DNA of 27,521 nucleotides from JBIOJM01 sp044450785. GTDB lineage: Bacteria; Planctomycetota; Planctomycetia; Isosphaerales; Isosphaeraceae. The stretch covers positions 1-27,521 of the forward strand of contig JBIOJM010000107.1 of the NCBI GenBank assembly GCA_044450785.1, given 5' to 3'. Position numbers and translations under genes: made by a program. Shown one piece after another: positions 22,849 through 27,521 of the stretch (position 1 is its first letter; each line of letters starts with the position of its first letter). The notes below the pieces were generated by a model that saw nothing but the letters and a program-made list of their open reading frames with translations, was not told the origin of the DNA and did no database searches.

Positions 22849-25629
22849 TCAGGGCCCGAACGGATCGTTGGGGAACGCAAGATCCATCATCAGGAGCTGG
22901 AACCGGGGATTCGTACGCAGCGGATCGAGAAGCGTTTCCTTCCGCACTTCATCGAGACGGATCGTCCCCTTGAATTCGCCGGTCGCGCGGGCCTTGTCGA
23001 GGAGTTCCAGGGCGCGTTCAAGGTCCCGATCGGCGAGTCGCCGGCGCTCGCCCGGCGGCTGGCCCTGATCTTCGAGCGCGCACTTCGACAGGGCGGAGTG
23101 GATACAGGCCGAATCGTAGCAAGTTATATAGTACCCGATGAGTATGTCGCCATATGAATCAAATCCGACGTGAGGTGCTCCTACCCTCAGGGTCTCCCGG
23201 ACCCTATCGCCCAGGAGCGCGAGCGCCGACGGGTCTCCCAGGCGGGCCCTGGAGAGCGCGTGAAAGGCCCGGAACAGATCGCTGACCTTGGTGCCCCGCA
23301 TCAACTCCAGGATCTCTTCATAGTCGGCGATGGCCTCGGCATTGCGGCCGAGACGCATCAGCGTCTCAGCCCTTTCTGCAAGGAACATCCAGAGTTTTGT
23401 TCTGCTAGCGCGAACGTTGCGAGGATCACGCCGCGCCAGGGACCGGAGCAGCGGGATTGTACGACCCGCCCATTCCAGTCCGGATTGGAAATTGCCTTCA
23501 AGAAGGAGGGTATCCACCATGGTCGAGTACGTCTCTCCAAGTCCCGTGGCAATCTCGATATCCTGGGGATGTTGGGCGGCCAGCTTTTCGAGGATGGCGA
23601 TGGACCGCTTGGACGCCAGCTCAGCCTGCGGGAATTTCCTTTCCTGGGCGTAGGTATGCCCCAGGACAGCGAGGGAATTGCCAAGACGTCTCTGATACCT
23701 TGACACATCGGGATGTTCTTGAGCGAGGGATTCCGTGATCGCCACGGCCCGTATCGAAAACGCTTCGGAGCCAGCCAAGTCCCTGAGACCGGATTGAAAC
23801 TCCGCGTAATCATCGAGGATCGAGGACAGCAATTCCTGGTAGGCGATCGCCCCGGGCTTTTCCCTCGCCAGCCGTTCCGCGCCGTCCAGGGCCAGGCGGT
23901 ATTCCACCGCGGTTTTCTCGTCGCGCGATTGGTTCCGATTCAGCCGGCCCAGACTCAAGTGGCAGCCGGCCAGTTTCGACCGATACTCGGCGATTTCGGG
24001 TGCCTTCCGCGCAAGAGCATCCCAAAGCGCCAGTGACTCCTGGATCTCCCCGTCGGCCTCGCGCCATCGCTCTTCTCGCTCGAAAACATCGCCCAGCTCT
24101 CGATGCGCCCGCGCAAGGGCATCGCGATAGACCGGCTCGGCCGGGTGATCGACCACGAGTCGGCTGAGGACTCCGAGCGCCTGCTGATAGGCCTGCTCGG
24201 CCGCCGCGACATTCCCCAGCCGGGACCGAATCGCTCCCGCGCGGAGGCCGACGAGGGCCGCCTCCAGCCGCACCTGCGGGTCACGGCTCTGCGGCAAGGC
24301 GAACCGCTCATAGAACGCCAGCGCCTTCTCGAGGATCTCCCGCTGGTAGTCGTCCATCTGGACCTGGTCGTCGAGCTTCTCGGCCACCTGGGTATACATC
24401 TCGTCGACGACGGTGCGTGCGAAGGCAAGGCTGCGCTCGGCGCGGTCGCGCTGGCGGGCGACCAGGACATTGCCGGCGGCCAGCGCCACCACGCCCACGA
24501 TCAGGGTCGCGCCCAGGCTGGTCACGAGCAGGCGGTGGCGGCGGCCCCATCGCCGCAGGCGGCGGCGGAGCGGCTCGCGCCAGGCCGAGACCGGTTCGTC
24601 GGCCAGCCAGTGCTCGACGTCGTCGGCCAGGACACGCGGGGTGTGGTACCGCCCGGCCGGCTCGGTCGCCATCGCCTTGAGGCAGATGGCCTCCAGGGCC
24701 GGATCGACCCAGCTCTGCAGCTTGCGCGGCGGCGAGAAATCACCCCGCTCGACCTTGCGGAGCAACCCCAGCAGGTCGGAGTCGGTGAAGGGGGCCTGGC
24801 CGGTGAGCAGGCAATAGAGGGTTGCGCCCAGACTGTAGACGTCGCTGGCGGGCCCCAATTCGTCGATCCGGCCCGCGGCCTGTTCCGGACTCATGTAGGC
24901 CGGGGTCCCCAGCCGCGCTCCCAGTTCGGTCCCGCGCAGGTCACTGCCCGACTGGGGGATGAGGGTACGGTCGTCCATTGTCGCCGACGCCGGTGCGGCT
25001 TCGGGCCGGCCCACGCTCTTGGCCAGGCCCCAGTCCACCACCAGCGTCTCGCCGTATTTCCCCAGCATGATGTTGCCCGGCTTCAAGTCGCGGTGCAGCA
25101 CTCCGCGGCTGTAGGCGTAGTCGATCGCGTTGCAGACATCGAGGAACCGGCGCAGCAGCTTCAACAGCGCCAGCGTCCGCTCCCCGGGATCGCGACCTTT
25201 CTCCTCGGCCTGGTGAAACTGCTCGATGGCCGCCTTGAGGTTGTCGCCGCGGATGAACCGCATGGCGTAGAACGGGCGGCCGTCGTCATACGTCCCGAGC
25301 CCGTAGACCGGCACGATGCCGGGGTGTTCGAGCCGGCCGGTGATCTCGGCCTCGACGACGAACCGGGCTCGCTTGTCCTTGTCGGCAGCGTGGTCGAGCT
25401 TGATCCGCTTCAGCGCCACCATGCGGTGCAGTTGCTGGTCGCGGGCGACGTAGACCTCGCCCAGGGCGCCGCGGTCGTGGAAGCGGACGATGCGGAAGCG
25501 GCCCTCGGCGTCGGTGGCCGCGCTTTCCTCGCCCCAATCCGCGGTGCTCTCGCCGTCAGCGTCTTCACCGGCGTCGGCGACGGCGAGGCGGAGATGGAGG
25601 AGGCCGGCCTGGAGGTCGAAGTCAGGCAC
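22849..25629 (-). CDS. Ser/Thr protein kinase with TM and TPR domains (part after amber codon)
   Basis: A 926-residue part of a planctomycete receptor-like kinase. Kinase motifs, numbered from GTG 25629: glycine loop RGALGEVYVARD (53-64), Lys74 in VALKRIK, catalytic HRDLKPGN (179-186, Asp181), DWG (199-201) replacing the usual DFG, and GTPAYMSPEQ (241-250). A TM helix at about 367-390 (LLVTSLGATLIVGVVALAAG) is followed by about 530 residues of TPR-like helices (EKALAFYERFAL, AAEQAYQQALGVL and others), which should lie outside the membrane. DWG and the Asp-rich loops fit active Hanks-type kinases. The reading frame is open upstream except for one TAG at 25717-25719, beyond which the usual N-terminal segment continues, so 25629 may be only a fallback start. 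The intact product would be about 1,117 residues. Confidence 0.88.
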   Translation of the reverse strand: MPDFDLQAGLLHLRLAVADAGEDADGESTADWGEESAATDAEGRFRIVRFHDRGALGEVYVARDQQLHRMVALKRIKLDHAADKDKRARFVVEAEITGRLEHPGIVPVYGLGTYDDGRPFYAMRFIRGDNLKAAIEQFHQAEEKGRDPGERTLALLKLLRRFLDVCNAIDYAYSRGVLHRDLKPGNIMLGKYGETLVVDWGLAKSVGRPEAAPASATMDDRTLIPQSGSDLRGTELGARLGTPAYMSPEQAAGRIDELGPASDVYSLGATLYCLLTGQAPFTDSDLLGLLRKVERGDFSPPRKLQSWVDPALEAICLKAMATEPAGRYHTPRVLADDVEHWLADEPVSAWREPLRRRLRRWGRRHRLLVTSLGATLIVGVVALAAGNVLVARQRDRAERSLAFARTVVDEMYTQVAEKLDDQVQMDDYQREILEKALAFYERFALPQSRDPQVRLEAALVGLRAGAIRSRLGNVAAAEQAYQQALGVLSRLVVDHPAEPVYRDALARAHRELGDVFEREERWREADGEIQESLALWDALARKAPEIAEYRSKLAGCHLSLGRLNRNQSRDEKTAVEYRLALDGAERLAREKPGAIAYQELLSSILDDYAEFQSGLRDLAGSEAFSIRAVAITESLAQEHPDVSRYQRRLGNSLAVLGHTYAQERKFPQAELASKRSIAILEKLAAQHPQDIEIATGLGETYSTMVDTLLLEGNFQSGLEWAGRTIPLLRSLARRDPRNVRASRTKLWMFLAERAETLMRLGRNAEAIADYEEILELMRGTKVSDLFRAFHALSRARLGDPSALALLGDRVRETLRVGAPHVGFDSYGDILIGYYITCYDSACIHSALSKCALEDQGQPPGERRRLADRDLERALELLDKARATGEFKGTIRLDEVRKETLLDPLRTNPRFQLLMMDLAFPNDPFGP

Positions 25630-25716
25630 TTCCTCGAGGTCGTCGCGGACCGAGGGGACGACGGTGAGCGAGGCCAGGCTGCGCTCGGGGTCGAAGCCGT
25701 GCAGCAGGAGATGCTC

Positions 25717-26202
25717 CTAGACCAGGAGCTGCAGGACGGCATGCCGCGCCGGGCTGAGCGCGCCGCGGTTGAGCAGGATCTGGCCCAGGGGCTGGGACTT
25801 GTCGGCGACCCAGGCGTTGAAGGCGGCCAGGAGGGTATCGCGGTCGATGAAATTGTTCTGCAGTGCCAGCAGGCCGAAGAGCCGGCTCCGGGCCGCGGTG
25901 ACCGGTGATTTGCTCGAGGGCGCGGGGGGATGGGCCACGGCGCCGAAGGCGGCATCGACGGCGGCGAGATCGTCGGGGAATCGCTGGCGGTACTCCTCCG
26001 GAAGAGGCGTTTCGCCGGCGCTCTTGCGGAGCTCGCACTCGACTCGCAGGAGCTCCTGGAGCAGAAGGGTGCGCCGCGGCCCGGCCTCCTCAGCCAGGAA
26101 GTCCTCGATGCGGGGCCGGTCGCCGCCCCGCTTCCAGTCGCACTCGAAGCGATCGGCCGCCTCGTCGATCCAGGTCCGCTCGCCGATCTGGGCGTGGCTC
26201 AT
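25717..26202 (-). CDS. N-terminal segment of the Ser/Thr kinase, ended by an amber codon
   Basis: A 161-residue stretch that belongs to the same gene as the kinase downstream. It begins MSHAQIGERTWIDEAADRFE and holds the helical N-terminal module usual in this kinase family: an RPRIEDFLAE segment, LLLQELLRVECELRKSAGE, PEEYRQRFP, and a second block with LFGLLALQNNFIDRDTLLAAF and GQILLNRGALSPARHAVLQLLV. The frame then meets TAG, yet translation past it gives EHLLLHGFDPERSLASL and runs into the kinase domain without a gap, so a single C-to-T change from CAG is the simplest cause. The RBS GAGGGGG lies just upstream of ATG 26202. Alone this fragment has no catalytic function. Readthrough or sequencing error would restore a full protein. 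Confidence 0.8.
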   Translation of the reverse strand: MSHAQIGERTWIDEAADRFECDWKRGGDRPRIEDFLAEEAGPRRTLLLQELLRVECELRKSAGETPLPEEYRQRFPDDLAAVDAAFGAVAHPPAPSSKSPVTAARSRLFGLLALQNNFIDRDTLLAAFNAWVADKSQPLGQILLNRGALSPARHAVLQLLV

Positions 26203-26322
26203 GCGATCCCCCTCGGAGTTACTCGTAGAGAGGATGGTTGGACCAGCCAGTCACGTGCGACGTGGGTTATCCTGAACGTTCGTGGCGTTTCTGGACAGAG
26301 CCAACAACGGGAGGACTGGTCC

Positions 26323-27435
26323 ATGAGTCATTTTACCAAGATGCAGTTTGTCGGTCTGGACGTGCACAAGGATTCGATCGTGATTGCGGTCGCCGAGGAG
26401 GGGCGCGAACCGGCGCGGGTACTGGGTACGGTGCCTTACGAGTTTAAGGCCCTGAGTAAGGTGCTCAAGAGAATTGGCCCTCGCTCCGCGATTCGCTGTT
26501 GCTACGAGGCCGGGCCGACCGGTTACGGCCTGGCCAGGTCGCTCCGTGCGGTGGGCTGGGCTTGCGACGTCATCGCGCCATCGTTGGTTCCCAAGAAGAG
26601 CGGCGAACGAATCAAAACCGATCGCCGCGATGCTGCGAACCTGGCGCAGAACCATCGCTCCGGCGAGCTCGTGCCGATTTTTATTCCCGATGAAGAGACC
26701 GAGGCGATGCGCGACCTGGTGCGGGCGCGGGAGGACGCCAAGAAGACCGAGCGGGTGGCGCGGCATCAGTTGAGCAAGTTTCTGTTGCGGCAGGGCCTGC
26801 GTTATGCCGGCAAGACGACCTGGAACGATGCGCATCGGGCCTGGATCGCCGGGCAGCTCTTCACCGAGCCGGCCCAGCAGTACGTCCTGGCCGACGGGCT
26901 GGCGGCCGTGGAGGCGGCCACCCTGCGGGTGCAGCAGTTGACCGATCGGCTGCGGCAGTTGACCCAGGGGTGGCGTCAGGAGCCCTTGATCAAGGCGATG
27001 CAGGCGCTGCGTGGGGTCGAGTTCGTGACGGCTGTGACGCTGGCGGCCGAGGTGGGGGACTTCCGGCGGTTCGCGAGGGCTGGGGATTTCATGGGCTACG
27101 TCGGGCTGATTCCCTCGGAATGGACCTCCGGCCCTCGTCGCCGTCCAGGGCCAATCACGCGGACGGGCAACGCACACGTGCGACACGTGCTGGTGGAATC
27201 GGCATGGCACTACCGTCGGCAGCCTCGGATGAGCAAGGCGCTGCGGGAGCGGAGCAAGGGGGTGTCGCCACAGGTATGTGCGATCGCATGGAAGGCGCAG
27301 ACACGGCTGCACAACCGGCTGCAGCGGCTGATCGGACGGGGTAAGAACCCCGCCGAGGCGGCAACGGCCGTGGCGCGGGAGTTGGCGGGATTCGTGTGGG
27401 CGATTTGCCGGGAGGAGACGCTATTGGTGAATTGA
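26323..27435 (+). CDS. IS110-type (DEDD) transposase, second element
   Basis: A 370-residue transposase of the usual IS110 length. The RuvC-like domain shows Asp13 (VGLDVHKD), Glu62 (CCYEAGPTG), Asp100 and Asp103 (KTDRRDA). The C-terminal domain has MQALRGVEFVTAVTLAAEVG and GYVGLIPSEWTSGPRR, with the probable catalytic Ser in TSG, then ITRTGNAHVRHVLVE. GGGAGG at 26309-26314 is 8 bases before ATG 26323; the frame is open far upstream but antisense to the kinase. The element lies divergent to the kinase with 120 bases between the two starts, so its left end is within 26203-26322. Only 86 bases remain to the right, so its right boundary and any downstream RNA are not resolved. It is clearly a different lineage from the transposase at 13717. 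Confidence 0.92.
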   Translation: MSHFTKMQFVGLDVHKDSIVIAVAEEGREPARVLGTVPYEFKALSKVLKRIGPRSAIRCCYEAGPTGYGLARSLRAVGWACDVIAPSLVPKKSGERIKTDRRDAANLAQNHRSGELVPIFIPDEETEAMRDLVRAREDAKKTERVARHQLSKFLLRQGLRYAGKTTWNDAHRAWIAGQLFTEPAQQYVLADGLAAVEAATLRVQQLTDRLRQLTQGWRQEPLIKAMQALRGVEFVTAVTLAAEVGDFRRFARAGDFMGYVGLIPSEWTSGPRRRPGPITRTGNAHVRHVLVESAWHYRRQPRMSKALRERSKGVSPQVCAIAWKAQTRLHNRLQRLIGRGKNPAEAATAVARELAGFVWAICREETLLVN

Positions 27436-27521
27436 TTGTGGTTCCTACGACTCTGGTGTGGATAGGAAAGTGAATGACAACAACTAGTAATGCTCATGAA
27501 TAAGAATGCTCAGTACAGAAC

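Noticed and set aside
24103..25908. 601-residue reading frame on the plus strand
   Set aside because: It is antisense to the kinase gene, whose motifs are unmistakable; it is a long shadow frame.
26203..27521. TIRs and target duplication for the second IS110
   Set aside because: No inverted ends are visible, the right side is cut by the window, and the family does not normally form them.

Overview
The window is high-GC DNA that reads as a planctomycete, most likely of the Isosphaeraceae/Gemmatales type. The case rests on gene content: a Tat-exported DUF1501 protein, a second Tat-type exported protein, ECF sigma factors fused to a membrane-anchored HlyD-like adaptor, a kinase-TM-TPR receptor, a beta-helix surface protein with an N-terminal EERTLLS motif, and dispersed palindromes of a kind common in this phylum. 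The taxon is an inference. No RNA genes or CRISPR arrays were seen.

Layout. 1-80 is a poly-G/poly-C artefact-like contig start. 356-2209 holds DUF1501 and YqeY-like genes. 2248-7197 (+) holds a small ORF and a very large caspase / STAND NTPase / alpha-solenoid protein, split by what looks like a one-base deletion near 5608. Convergent to it, 7237-9287 (-) holds a ruined subtilase gene and a small propeptide-like ORF overlapping its 3' end. 9407-10381 (-) is a Tat-exported aldo/keto-reductase-like protein. 10551-12232 (+) is a translationally coupled DUF4166 / saccharopine-dehydrogenase-like pair. A large nested palindrome at 12253-12321 precedes prpB (12348-13241).

13252-15387 is a 2,136-bp insertion with about 23-bp imperfect terminal inverted repeats and a perfect 8-bp target duplication (GGATTTCA). 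It carries an IS110-type transposase. It sits in the upstream region of the first of two tandem ECF-sigma/HlyD fusion genes (15481-17838 and 17980-20319). The upstream region of the second copy reproduces the empty site, so the insertion can be reconstructed from within the window.

20320-20605 is a palindrome-rich spacer. 20606-22642 (-) is the beta-helix protein. 22849-26202 (-) is a Ser/Thr kinase with TM and TPRs, interrupted by one in-frame amber codon at 25717-25719. A second, unrelated IS110-type transposase (26323-27435) lies divergently upstream of it.

Most notable: (i) the TIR/TSD element with its internal empty-site control; (ii) the caspase-STAND-solenoid protein next to a subtilase with a small inhibitor/propeptide-like partner, an arrangement reminiscent of bacterial NLR/protease conflict systems, with both large genes damaged; (iii) the tandem sigma-adaptor fusions sharing a candidate autoregulatory ECF promoter. 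Three large signalling/effector genes carry single-base or small lesions while metabolic genes are intact. This is either real decay or assembly error, and raw reads would decide.
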